Origin: Pyxidicoccus xibeiensis
Lineage (GTDB): Bacteria; Myxococcota; Myxococcia; Myxococcales; Myxococcaceae
Assembly (NCBI RefSeq): GCF_024198175.1
Contig: NZ_JAJVKV010000006.1
Coordinates: 542,411 to 606,410 of the forward strand
Direction: 5' to 3'
DNA length: 64,000 nucleotides
Positions within the stretch are counted from its first letter, which is position 1. Each line of letters begins with the position of its first letter. Positions 21,761-30,172 of this stretch are shown here, piece by piece. Both the position numbers and the translations under genes were made by a program. A model generated the notes under the pieces. That model was not told the origin of the DNA and ran no database searches. It saw nothing but the letters and a program-made list of their open reading frames with translations.

Positions 21761-23064
21761 TACCCACCCCGCGCCTGTGGGGGCTGCTGGCGCTACTGGC
21801 GCTGCCGATGATGGCCGCGGGGTTCTTCCCGGGCCTCGGCGGCGCCGTGCTGGTGCTGGACGTGCTGGTGCTGGCGCTCGCAGGCCTGGACGTCCTCTCC
21901 GCCCGCCGGGTGCGGCTGGAGGTGCGCCGGGTGCTGCCGCAGCGGCTCAACGTCGGCGTGCCCAATAAAGTCGAAGTGCGGCTGGTGCACCGGGGCCGGG
22001 GCTCGGTGGACGTACGGGTGAAGGACGACGTGCCGGAGTCCTTCACCTCCACGGTGGAGCAGGCGCCGCTCGTGCTGCCCGCGGACAGCGAGGCGCGCTG
22101 GGTGTACCGGGTGACGCCCGCGAAGCGGGGCCGCTTCGAGTTCGGCGACGTGCACGTGCGCGTGCGCGGGCCGCTGGGGCTCGTCTTCCACGAGCGCGTG
22201 TTCCCCGCCGCGCAGGCCATCTCCGTCTACCCGGACCTGCGCGGGGCCAGCCGGCTGCTGCTGTCCGGCGCGGCGCTGGACCTGGTCAACCTGGGCCTGC
22301 GCCAGCTGCGCCGTGACGGCCGGGGCAGTGAGTTCGCGCGCCTGCGGGACTACGCACAGGGCGACAGCGCGCGCGACGTGGACTGGAAGGCCACCGCGCG
22401 CAGGGGCCGGCCGGTGACGCGCGTGCTGGAGTCGGAGCGCTCGCAGTCCATCCTCATCTGCGTGGACGCGGGCCGCTCCATGGCGGCGCAGGTGGACGGG
22501 CTCACCAAGCTGGACCACGCGGTGAACGCGGCCCTCTTCCTGGCCTTCGTGGCGGTGCGCAATGGGGACCGGGTGGGGCTGGCCGTGTTCGCGGACGGCG
22601 TGAAGACGTACCTGCCTCCGGCGGCGGGGCGCGGGCAGTACCGGAAGATGGTGGACGCGCTCTACTCCACCACGCCCAGCCTCACGTACGTGGACTACCT
22701 GGCGCTCTTCAAGGAGCTCAACGTCCGCCTCACGCGACGCAGCCTGCTGTGCGTCTTCACCGACTTCCTCGACGAGGAGCAGGCGTCCACCATGGTGGCC
22801 CCGCTGCACCGGCTGGCGCGGCGGCACGTGCCCCTCTGTCTCTCCGTGAAGGACACGGCGCTGCAGAAGCTGCTGCGCACGCGGCCACCCGGACCGGAAG
22901 AGGCATTCCAACACGCGGTGGCCTCCGAGCTGCTGTCGGACCGCGAGGTGCTCAAGGCCCGGGTGAGCCAGGGCGGCGTGCAGATGATGGACGTGCAGCC
23001 GGATGAGCTGAGCCTCGCGGCCGTGAACCGCTATCTGGACATCAAGGCGCGCGGCGTGCTGTAG
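21757..23064 (+). CDS. DUF58/vWA-type membrane protein
   Basis: GTG at 21757 overlaps the MoxR stop by 4 nt; 435 residues. Two N-terminal membrane helices (LLALLALPMMAAGFFPG, AVLVLDVLVLALAGLDVL), a beta-rich segment, the DUF58 signature (GRGSEFARLRDYAQGDSARDVDWKATAR) and a vWA-like fold with a MIDAS-type start (ILICVDAGRSM, a DxGxS form). It is the usual partner of MoxR. Together they are thought to control folding or assembly of envelope proteins, but the target here is unknown. Confidence 0.9.
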   Translation: MIPTPRLWGLLALLALPMMAAGFFPGLGGAVLVLDVLVLALAGLDVLSARRVRLEVRRVLPQRLNVGVPNKVEVRLVHRGRGSVDVRVKDDVPESFTSTVEQAPLVLPADSEARWVYRVTPAKRGRFEFGDVHVRVRGPLGLVFHERVFPAAQAISVYPDLRGASRLLLSGAALDLVNLGLRQLRRDGRGSEFARLRDYAQGDSARDVDWKATARRGRPVTRVLESERSQSILICVDAGRSMAAQVDGLTKLDHAVNAALFLAFVAVRNGDRVGLAVFADGVKTYLPPAAGRGQYRKMVDALYSTTPSLTYVDYLALFKELNVRLTRRSLLCVFTDFLDEEQASTMVAPLHRLARRHVPLCLSVKDTALQKLLRTRPPGPEEAFQHAVASELLSDREVLKARVSQGGVQMMDVQPDELSLAAVNRYLDIKARGVL

Positions 23065-23074
23065 CAGCAGGTCC

Positions 23075-23596
23075 ATGAGCCCTCTCTTCCAGGCCATGGA
23101 CCTCACCGCCGAGCGCGTGTCCGACGCCGACGTGGACCTGTTCCAGCCGCTGCTGGTGCGCGGCGAGGACTTCTACCAGCGCTGCTACGGCCGGCCCGCG
23201 CGCGAGGACGAGGCGCGGCAGATTCCGCTGGAGCGACCGCCCGGAGTGGGGCCGGAGCGCGGCCACCTGGTGGCGCTGCGGGACGCGCGGGGACACCTCG
23301 TGGGCATCCTCGAGGGCATCAGTGACTTCCCGAACCCGGGCGAGTGGTACCTGGGATTGATGCTGCTGGCGCCGGAGGTCCGCGGGCAGCGGCGCGGCGA
23401 GGCGGTGATTCGCGGGTACGAGGACTGGCTGCGCCGCGAGGGCGCGCGGCTGCTGCGGCTCGGCGTGGCGGAGCCCAACCCCGACGCCCTCCGCTTCTGG
23501 ACGCGCGTGGGCTTCCGCGAGGAGGTGTGGGTGGGGCCGCTGGAGCAGGGCCTGCTCACCTACCGCGTGCTGCGGCTGTCGAAGCCGCTGGCCTGA
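23075..23596 (+). CDS. GNAT-family N-acetyltransferase
   Basis: ATG at 23075 (ATG at 23096 possible); 173 residues. GNAT landmarks: strand GHLVGILEGI, the core strand GEWYLGLMLLAPEVRGQRRGEAVIRGYEDWL with the acetyl-CoA loop in RGQRRGEA, and the closing NPDALRFWTRVGF motif. It transfers an acetyl or other acyl group from CoA to an unknown amine. It follows the DUF58 gene by 10 nt and is probably the last gene of that operon; the next gene converges with it, 1 nt away. Confidence 0.8.
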   Translation: MSPLFQAMDLTAERVSDADVDLFQPLLVRGEDFYQRCYGRPAREDEARQIPLERPPGVGPERGHLVALRDARGHLVGILEGISDFPNPGEWYLGLMLLAPEVRGQRRGEAVIRGYEDWLRREGARLLRLGVAEPNPDALRFWTRVGFREEVWVGPLEQGLLTYRVLRLSKPLA

Positions 23597-23597
23597 G

Positions 23598-24029
23598 TCA
23601 GGGCGTGGGGAGCCAGCCGGTGAAGTGCGTCTCCGGCACGTTGCCGCGCACGCGGTGCAGCCCCCGCTTGAAGAAGGCGTAGACGCTGAAGAAGCGCTCC
23701 AGCCCGGCGCGCTCGGACGCGCTCAGGGGCGTGGCGCTGCACACCACCTTCGGGTCTCCCCGCCCCTCGTCGATGAAGCCGAGCACGGCCACCACGGGCA
23801 CGCGGACCCGCTGCCCGCGCGGCAGCCGGGGCCCCATCACCACCGCGTCGAGCGGATCTCCATCGTCCGACATGAGGCCGGGGATGCTGCCGTAGTTGTA
23901 GGGGCACGGCAGCGGCGACACGAAGTCCACCGCGCCGTCCGCGCGCCGCTTCACGAAGGAGAAGCGCGGGCACTCGATGAGGACCTCCGGCTCGCGGGGC
24001 AGCGGAGGAAGGGCGGGAGGCACGGGCAC
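23598..24029 (-). CDS. ppa: Inorganic pyrophosphatase (family I)
   Basis: 143 residues from a GTG at 24029 (GTG at 24023 is an alternative). The family I signature DGDPLDAVV is at residues 56-64, with NYGSIPG ahead of it and FIDEGRGDPKVV after it, all carrying metal/pyrophosphate ligands. It is shorter than the usual 170-180 residues, lacking part of the N-terminus and the final strands. It would split pyrophosphate to drive biosynthesis, but the short form may have another phosphatase role. Cytosolic. Confidence 0.8.
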   Translation of the reverse strand: MPVPPALPPLPREPEVLIECPRFSFVKRRADGAVDFVSPLPCPYNYGSIPGLMSDDGDPLDAVVMGPRLPRGQRVRVPVVAVLGFIDEGRGDPKVVCSATPLSASERAGLERFFSVYAFFKRGLHRVRGNVPETHFTGWLPTP

Positions 24030-24056
24030 GGGGAGCGGTCTACCACGGCCCCGGTG

Positions 24057-25085
24057 TCAGGACGTGACGGCGGACCCGGCCGGCGCTTCGCTTCCATCCG
24101 GCGCCTGCGTTCCGCCGCGCAGCCAGTCCGACAGGAGGTACGCGTACACGCCCGCGCCCACGGTGAGCGCGAAGGAGATCTTGAAGACCACCGACAGCTT
24201 CGGCGGATGGATTTGCGACACGGTGCCTTCGATGAACCCCGCCAGCACGAAGAGGACGAGGGTGCCGAACAGCAGCTTCACCGCCGTCACCGCCTCCTGA
24301 CGCAGGGCCTGGCCCCGGGGCAGTCCGCGCGGAGCCACCATTCCACGCGCAATCACCAGGCCCGCCGCGCCCGCGATGCAGATGGCCGTTATCTCCGGGA
24401 TGCCGTGCGGAAGAATCCACGCCCAGAACCAGCCCGCCATCCCCTTGGCCGCGTACACGTGCGCCAGCGCCCCCAGGAACAGGCCGTTGACGAACAGCAT
24501 CAGCGCCGTGCCCAGTCCCATGGTGATTCCCAGCGCGAAGGCCAGGAAGGCCACCTGGATGTTGTGGGTGAACAGGAAGGTGGTGAACTGGGCCTGCTGG
24601 TCCGTCGTCATCCCATCCCCGGCCGCCTCTTCCGCGGCGCGCTTCACCGGGTCCAGGTCCAGGTGCTCGGCGGGCACCAGGTAGTGCGCGGCATCCGGGT
24701 CCACCATCATCCCCAGGTAGCCGAAGCCCATGCCCGCCAGCAGCAACATCAGCGAGGCGACATACATGCGCCACTCACGGCGCATCAGCGCGGGGAAGCC
24801 CCGGGCCACGAAGCCCCACACGTCCGCCAGGCGCGGGCGGCGTCCGGGATAGGTGAGCGCATAGGCCCGGCCCACCAGGTCGTTGAGGTAGGCGCTCACG
24901 TCCGCCGAGCCGCTGCGCGCACGCACCCAGAGCAAATCACTGGAGACGGCACGGTACAGCCGGCCGAGCGTCCGGGCGTCCTCCAGGCTCAGCTTTCGCA
25001 AACCGTGGGACTCGGACCTGTCCAGCAGCGCCTCCAGCTGCTCCCAGCGCGGCCGGCGCGACTCGATGAACTCCGCCATCTCCAT
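24057..25085 (-). CDS. Stage II sporulation protein M (SpoIIM) family membrane protein
   Basis: Start at 25085 (ATG; a second ATG at 25079); the frame is open upstream without support. 342 residues. N-terminal soluble helices (FIESRRPRWEQLEALLDR), then about six membrane helices, with the family motif FLFTHNIQVAFLAFALGITMG and a loop containing LPHGIPEITAI. The fold is that of the SpoIIM/DUF95 family, which in Bacillus is part of an engulfment machine and elsewhere is found with MoxR, DUF58 and RDD genes. It lies a few kb from the MoxR operon and from an RDD gene. Divergent from the next lipoprotein gene. Confidence 0.88.
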   Translation of the reverse strand: MEMAEFIESRRPRWEQLEALLDRSESHGLRKLSLEDARTLGRLYRAVSSDLLWVRARSGSADVSAYLNDLVGRAYALTYPGRRPRLADVWGFVARGFPALMRREWRMYVASLMLLLAGMGFGYLGMMVDPDAAHYLVPAEHLDLDPVKRAAEEAAGDGMTTDQQAQFTTFLFTHNIQVAFLAFALGITMGLGTALMLFVNGLFLGALAHVYAAKGMAGWFWAWILPHGIPEITAICIAGAAGLVIARGMVAPRGLPRGQALRQEAVTAVKLLFGTLVLFVLAGFIEGTVSQIHPPKLSVVFKISFALTVGAGVYAYLLSDWLRGGTQAPDGSEAPAGSAVTS

Positions 25086-25158
25086 GGTCCGACACTCTAA
25101 CCCAGACACGTCCCCCCCCACCTGCCCTCGGGGCGGCGGTTGTGGGAAAACTCGGGTC

Positions 25159-26688
25159 ATGACGTGTCGGATGGCGTTCCTGGGGCTGGTCATGGCCGTG
25201 CTGTCGGGGTGCACCGGCGTGCGTGCCGTATGTCCCCTCGAGGGCGGGCGTGCCTGGGTGGAGGTGCGCAGCTCCCACTTCAACGTCCGGACGAACCTGG
25301 ACGCGGAGACCGCGGAGGAGGCCACCCGGGAGCTGGAGATGCTCCGCCAGGGACTGCTCCAGGCGTGGGGCGGCAGCTTCGACCCGCCGGGCGCGGTGGA
25401 GGTCATCGTCCTCAGCAACCGGGCCGCGATGGAGGAGTTCACCAACGTCCGCATCGAGGGCTTCTCCGCCACCACCTCCGACGGCCCCGTGCTCGTCATG
25501 GCCGGCAACGCATACGTGCTCAGCGAGCAGTCCGCGGACCAGGGCACCCAGGCGCACGAGCTGACGCACTACCTCTCCGAGTTTGCCCTGGTGCGCCAGC
25601 CGCGCTGGCTCTCCGAGGGGCTGGCCTCCTATCTGGAGTCCATCGCCCTGCGGCCCGAAAGGCAGGAGGTCATCCTCGGCCGGCTGCACGGCCCCTTCTT
25701 CCAGCACGTGCACCGCAGCGGCTGGCGCACGCTGGACGAGCTGTGGGAGTGGGACGGCAAGGGGCTGCTCAGCACCGCCGAGTCGCGGCAGTACTACGCG
25801 TCCTCGTGGCTCTGGGTGCACTTCCTCATCAGCCGCCACGCAGACCGCTTCGAGGACTTCCAGATGCGCCTGATGCGCGGGGATGAGCCCCGCCAGGCGT
25901 GGGAGGAGTCCTTCCGGGGCGTGAAGGACATGGCCGGCCAGCTCCACGCCTACGTCCACGGCGGGCGCCACGTCACCTACCCCACCATCACCGCGCCGCT
26001 CAAACCCGAGACGAGCCCCATCCACACGCGCCTCATGGTGCCAGGAGAGGTCCACGCCATCCGCGCCCAGCTCTTCCTGATGACGCCGGGCGCCGCGCCC
26101 ACCGAGGAGCGGCTGGAGAAGGCGGAGCGGGAGATGGCGCAGGCGCTGCGGGAGAACCCGGACAACGTCACGGTGGCCCTGCTGCGCATCCGCTCCACGG
26201 CGGACCCGTTCCGCCGGCTCGAGCTCGCCCGGGCGCTGGCGGAGCGGCACCCGGAGAGCGGCCAGGCCTGGGACGCGCTGGCCCAGGCGCTGGACGCGGC
26301 GGGCAACACCTCCGAGGAGCAGGAGGCCGCGCGGCTGCGGGCCGTGGAGCTGCTGCCCGACAGCATCAGCGCGCAGAACGGCCTGGCCGGCTTCTACGCG
26401 CGCACCTCGCAGCCGGAGAAGGGGCTGGCCGCGGCCCGGCGTGCCCTGGCCCTGGCCCCCGGCAACGCGGCGGTGCTCGACACCTGGTCCACCCTCCTCT
26501 TCCAGCTCGGCCGCTGCCAGGAGGCGCTCTCCGCGCAGCAGCTCGCGGCGGACATGCTCCACGAGGGCACCCCGGAGCGGCTGCGGCGGACGGTGCACGA
26601 CACGCTGGCGCGCTATGAGGCGGTGTGCGGCACGGCGTCCTCCCCTGCCCCGTCCTCCGAGCCGGCCGCCGTGCCCGGGGCGCACTGA
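25159..26688 (+). CDS. Lipoprotein with peptidase-like HExxH domain and TPR repeats
   Basis: The ATG at 25159 gives a lipoprotein signal (MTCRMAFLGLVMAVLSGC, lipobox LSGC). 509 residues. Residues about 35-260 form a gluzincin-like metallopeptidase domain: HELTH at 133-137 and a downstream Glu in SEGLASYLES, the pattern of DUF1570-type peptidases. From about 300 to 490 TPR-like helix pairs follow (LEKAEREMAQALRENPDN, SAQNGLAGFYARTSQPEKGLAAARRALALAPGN). It probably sits on the inner face of the outer membrane. Catalytic activity is inferred from the motif only. It runs divergently from the SpoIIM gene and converges with the nucleotidase-like gene. Confidence 0.78.
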   Translation: MTCRMAFLGLVMAVLSGCTGVRAVCPLEGGRAWVEVRSSHFNVRTNLDAETAEEATRELEMLRQGLLQAWGGSFDPPGAVEVIVLSNRAAMEEFTNVRIEGFSATTSDGPVLVMAGNAYVLSEQSADQGTQAHELTHYLSEFALVRQPRWLSEGLASYLESIALRPERQEVILGRLHGPFFQHVHRSGWRTLDELWEWDGKGLLSTAESRQYYASSWLWVHFLISRHADRFEDFQMRLMRGDEPRQAWEESFRGVKDMAGQLHAYVHGGRHVTYPTITAPLKPETSPIHTRLMVPGEVHAIRAQLFLMTPGAAPTEERLEKAEREMAQALRENPDNVTVALLRIRSTADPFRRLELARALAERHPESGQAWDALAQALDAAGNTSEEQEAARLRAVELLPDSISAQNGLAGFYARTSQPEKGLAAARRALALAPGNAAVLDTWSTLLFQLGRCQEALSAQQLAADMLHEGTPERLRRTVHDTLARYEAVCGTASSPAPSSEPAAVPGAH

Positions 26689-26709
26689 GGGCCTTGCCGG
26701 AAACGGCGA

Positions 26710-26747
26710 AGCGCCGGAAGGCCCCGTGAAGGGAACCGTCCGGCGCT
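26710..26747. terminator. Bidirectional terminator-like inverted repeat
   Basis: AGCGCCGGA at 26710-26718 pairs perfectly with TCCGGCGCT at 26739-26747 across a 20-nt loop. It lies between two convergent genes, where a two-way terminator is expected. No T-run. Confidence 0.55.
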
Positions 26748-26772
26748 CCGGGGAGTGCGGGGTGCGGCGGGA

Positions 26773-28338
26773 CTACTTCAGCAGCTTCTCCAGCGGCTTC
26801 TTCTCGCTGGACTCCTTGCCCTTCGTCCAGTCCACCACCGGCGTCTGCCAGGCCATGCCCGTCTCGGTGGGCTCGGGGTCCAGCTTCTCGAACTCGAAGC
26901 CGTCACCGCCGAAGTAGAGGTACTCCACCGTGGCCACGGAGTACTCCTTCTTCGGGTCCAGCGCCTTGCCCTTGGCGTCCTTGAACTTGTTCTTCCCGGC
27001 GGGGGTGAAGCCGGCGATGAGCGCGGCGGGGTTGGCCAGCTGCTTCGCCAGGTCCTCGCCCTTGAGGTTGACGACGAGCAGCGTGTTCTCGAAGGGCATC
27101 ACCGAGTAGATGCTGCCGCGCGTGACGGCGCCGGCCGGCAGGTCGCCGCGCAGGCCGCCGCGGTTGAGGACGGCCCCGTCCGTGCCGAGCACCTCGCGCA
27201 CCGCGCCCGCCACCCACTTCGCCATCTGCGGCGAGTCCTGGGGGATGCCGGCCTTGGTGAAGCCAATCTGCTGGCCGAGCGACTCGTCGAGCTGCGTCTT
27301 CCACTTGGCGATGAGCTGCGCCGTCTCCGCGTCCGGGGTACCGCCCGCCGCGTCGACGAGCTTCGTGTCCACGGCCGTCACCTTCTCGCCCGCGGGCTTC
27401 TTCGGGTCGAAGGTGAGGTGCGCGCGCAGGTACTTGTTGAAGCCGCGGTCCAGCGACACGAAGGCGGTGCCGCCCTCCTTCACGTCCACCGGCTGCGGGC
27501 AGCGGCCACCGGCCACCAGCGCCAGCTTCCACTCGGCGTGCTTGGCGACGACGGGCTGCAGCTCGGTGACGCAGGCGTCGGCGACCACCACCACCACGTC
27601 CGCGCCGGCCTTGCGGGCCTCGGGGACGGCGACGTTCAGCGCTTCCTCGTAGCCCGTCACTTCCAGGCCCTCGGCGCGGCCGGCCATGGCCGTGCGCACC
27701 GTCTTCTCCGAGGCCAGGCCCACCACGCCGACCTTGAGGCCGCGGCGCTCGAACACCTGGAACGCGGGCATGGAGAGGTCACCGGCCAGGGCCGCGTCCT
27801 TCACCTTGAGGTTGGCGGCGAGGAACGGGAAGCCGCCGGCGGCGCGGTTCTTGAGGAAGGCCTCCTTGCCGAAGGCCAGCTCGTGGTTGCCCAGGGCGGA
27901 GGCCGCGTAGCCCATGCGGCCCATGACCTCGGCGGTGGGGGTGCCCAGGAAGAAGGAGGAGATGGCCGGGCCATTCCAGTGGTCACCGGTGGCGAGCGCC
28001 AGGGTGCCGGAGTCGGCGCAGGTGGCCTGGCCGTCCTTCACGGGGCCGGCACAGTGCTTCTCCTCGGCCACCCAGCGGCCGAGCAGCTCCGCGGCGCCGC
28101 CCTTGCCCTCGGCGGGCTGGAGCTGACCGAAGGCGCCGCCCGTGACGAGCAGGGTGACCTCGCTGGGCACCGCGGGAGCGGCGGGCGCCTGGGCGGCCGG
28201 CTGCTCCGCGGGGGCGGCGGGCGGCGGAGGGGTGCTCTTCTCGCAGCCGGTGAGGGCGCCAAGAGCAAGGACCAGCACGCCGGACAGCCGCGGCTGGCGG
28301 GAGGGACGCTGACGGAAGGAAGGAGGGGTCGTTCTCAC
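26773..28338 (-). CDS. 5'-nucleotidase/metallophosphatase-like lipoprotein, degenerate active site
   Basis: GTG at 28338 gives a signal with an LTGC lipobox (a GTG at 28365 would add 9 residues). 521 residues: Pro/Ala-rich linker, a calcineurin-like phosphoesterase domain (about 55-300) and the C-terminal 5'-nucleotidase substrate domain (RGGLRGDLPAGAVTRGSIYSVMPFENTLLVV). Family members split nucleotides or sugar nucleotides in the periplasm using two metals. Here the first metal motif, normally NDxHG, reads GGAFGQLQP with no Asp or His, while LALATGDHWNGP and ALGNHEL are kept and the later His motif reads VADACVTE. It may be inactive or use one metal. Divergent from the next membrane protein gene with about 40 nt between. 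Confidence 0.82.
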   Translation of the reverse strand: MRTTPPSFRQRPSRQPRLSGVLVLALGALTGCEKSTPPPPAAPAEQPAAQAPAAPAVPSEVTLLVTGGAFGQLQPAEGKGGAAELLGRWVAEEKHCAGPVKDGQATCADSGTLALATGDHWNGPAISSFFLGTPTAEVMGRMGYAASALGNHELAFGKEAFLKNRAAGGFPFLAANLKVKDAALAGDLSMPAFQVFERRGLKVGVVGLASEKTVRTAMAGRAEGLEVTGYEEALNVAVPEARKAGADVVVVVADACVTELQPVVAKHAEWKLALVAGGRCPQPVDVKEGGTAFVSLDRGFNKYLRAHLTFDPKKPAGEKVTAVDTKLVDAAGGTPDAETAQLIAKWKTQLDESLGQQIGFTKAGIPQDSPQMAKWVAGAVREVLGTDGAVLNRGGLRGDLPAGAVTRGSIYSVMPFENTLLVVNLKGEDLAKQLANPAALIAGFTPAGKNKFKDAKGKALDPKKEYSVATVEYLYFGGDGFEFEKLDPEPTETGMAWQTPVVDWTKGKESSEKKPLEKLLK

Positions 28339-28381
28339 ACCCGCGCCTTTAGCACAACTCGGCACGTGCTACGGTGCCAGC

Positions 28382-30148
28382 GTGTCGGAGCACGACGGCC
28401 AGCAGGACCCGCCCGCGTCCCAGGGCGGAGCGAGCAAGGACGCGGAGCGCGGGCCCACCGGGCACGGTGAGGCCATGGCCCGGGAAGTCTGGGAAGAGGT
28501 GCGAGAGGGTGCGCTCCACTTCCACCTGAGGAACCGGAAGGTTCCGCCCGGGCGGGTGCGGCAGTTCATCCACGGGTTGAGCCTGCCGTTCCACCTCGCC
28601 CGGGCGCTGATGGCAGACCCGATGGCCCGGGGGCGATACCTGCGCGTGGGCCTCCTCCAGACGGTGGCCGCCCTGGCGCTGGCGCTGACCTGCATGGGCT
28701 CCGGCAAGAAAGCCGCGGAAAACGCGAGCGAGCGGAGTTCGCAGGCGTCGGACGCGAAGGCGATTCGCGCGGTGACGGAGGCCGTGGTCGCCCGGCATCT
28801 CGAAAACGCGGAGACGAAGCGGACGCGGCAACAGGAGAAGGTTGACGCGCGGGTGGACGAAATCCTGCGCAACGCGGGCGTGACGCCCCCGGCGCGGCGT
28901 CGGCGGGATGCGGGGACGGGCGCCACCGTCCAGGAGACGACAGCAGCGGGGCAGTCCCAGCAGGACGCGGGCGCGGTGGCCACGAGCCAGGACGAAGCAA
29001 GCGCGGCGGCCGTCCCCTCCTCGGACGCGGGAGCCATCACCGCGCTCGAGGATGAAGCGAGCGCCGGGCCCCTCCCCGCTCCGGACGCGGGAGCGGTGGC
29101 CTCGGGCAAGGCGGACGCGGGTGACGCGCCAGCCCTCACTCGGGACGAAGCACGGGCCCAGGCGGCCCAGGCGCGCATGGAGCAGCGCATCCGCGACCTG
29201 GAGGCCGCGGTCCAGGGCGGCGACGCGGGTACCTCCCTCTCGGAGGCCATCAGCGCCCTGGTGCTCGAGACTGCGGCGCTCGCCGAGGCCCCCGAGACGG
29301 AGGACGAGGACGAAGACGAGGACGGCGGCCCCCCCGCGGCCACCCGGGCGGACCCGCCTCAGGACGAGGACGGCGAAGCCGCTCGCGACGCTCAGCCCAA
29401 GGCCAAGGCGGACACCGACTTCTTCACGGTGAAGGGCTTCTCCCTCTGGGGACTGGCCTTCTGGGGCGCGCTGTTCGCGGCGCTCCAGCTGTCCCAGTGG
29501 GTGGTCATCGCGCTGTCGCGGGAGCACCACGACGCCATCGCCCGTGATGCCAGCCTGCTCACCGGCGTGCCGCCGGAGGACGAGGAGCTCACCCCGCGCA
29601 TCCGCGTGGACGTCCCGTGGATTCGCAAGAAGGTGAAGCGGCGCTGGCGGGCGTTCATGCTGTTCCTGGTGGGCGTGCCGGCCATGGTGGTGCTCACCGT
29701 GCCCTTCCTGTTCAGCCGCACGATGTTCAGCATCCTCTCCACGCTCTGGGGCGGGTGGTGGCTGATTGTCTTCACCGCCGCCAAGAGCGGCCAGGCCTGG
29801 GAAGCCGTGGGCGAGCCGCAAACGCCCTGGTTCCTCCGTGCCTGGACCTGGCTCACCACGAAGGTGCCCGGGCTGCGGTGGGGCATGCTCCAACGCTACG
29901 GCGCGCTCGTGACACGGCGCACGCAGGAGGTCATCGCCCCGGTGGCCACCGTGGAGCGCCACCCCTGGGCCTTCGCGGGGCTGACGCTGGTGCGCTTCCT
30001 GGGCACCTTCCCGCCCATGAAGTTCTTCATCCGGCCGCTCATCCCCGTGGCCTCCGCGCACCTGCTCGCGGACGAGGCGGCCGCGCGGGCCGCCCTCAAG
30101 CCCGCACCTCCGAAGCCGGCGATTCCCGCGGGCGAGACGGGCTCCTGA
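28382..30148 (+). CDS. Membrane protein with acidic repeats, unknown function
   Basis: GTG at 28382; 588 residues. A cytosolic N-terminus of about 85 residues precedes a first membrane helix (VGLLQTVAALALALTCMGS). A helical basic part and a low-complexity part follow, with imperfect repeats of the type PxxDAGAxx and DEASAxx, then a very acidic run. From about 345 there are further membrane helices (WGLAFWGALFAALQLSQWVVIAL; FMLFLVGVPAMVVLTVPFLF; LWGGWWLIVF). I do not recognise a family. Similar Ala/Asp-repeat membrane proteins are found in myxobacteria without assigned roles. Confidence 0.7.
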   Translation: MSEHDGQQDPPASQGGASKDAERGPTGHGEAMAREVWEEVREGALHFHLRNRKVPPGRVRQFIHGLSLPFHLARALMADPMARGRYLRVGLLQTVAALALALTCMGSGKKAAENASERSSQASDAKAIRAVTEAVVARHLENAETKRTRQQEKVDARVDEILRNAGVTPPARRRRDAGTGATVQETTAAGQSQQDAGAVATSQDEASAAAVPSSDAGAITALEDEASAGPLPAPDAGAVASGKADAGDAPALTRDEARAQAAQARMEQRIRDLEAAVQGGDAGTSLSEAISALVLETAALAEAPETEDEDEDEDGGPPAATRADPPQDEDGEAARDAQPKAKADTDFFTVKGFSLWGLAFWGALFAALQLSQWVVIALSREHHDAIARDASLLTGVPPEDEELTPRIRVDVPWIRKKVKRRWRAFMLFLVGVPAMVVLTVPFLFSRTMFSILSTLWGGWWLIVFTAAKSGQAWEAVGEPQTPWFLRAWTWLTTKVPGLRWGMLQRYGALVTRRTQEVIAPVATVERHPWAFAGLTLVRFLGTFPPMKFFIRPLIPVASAHLLADEAAARAALKPAPPKPAIPAGETGS

Positions 30149-30172
30149 CGGGGCTCCGGACAGTGGGCTCCG

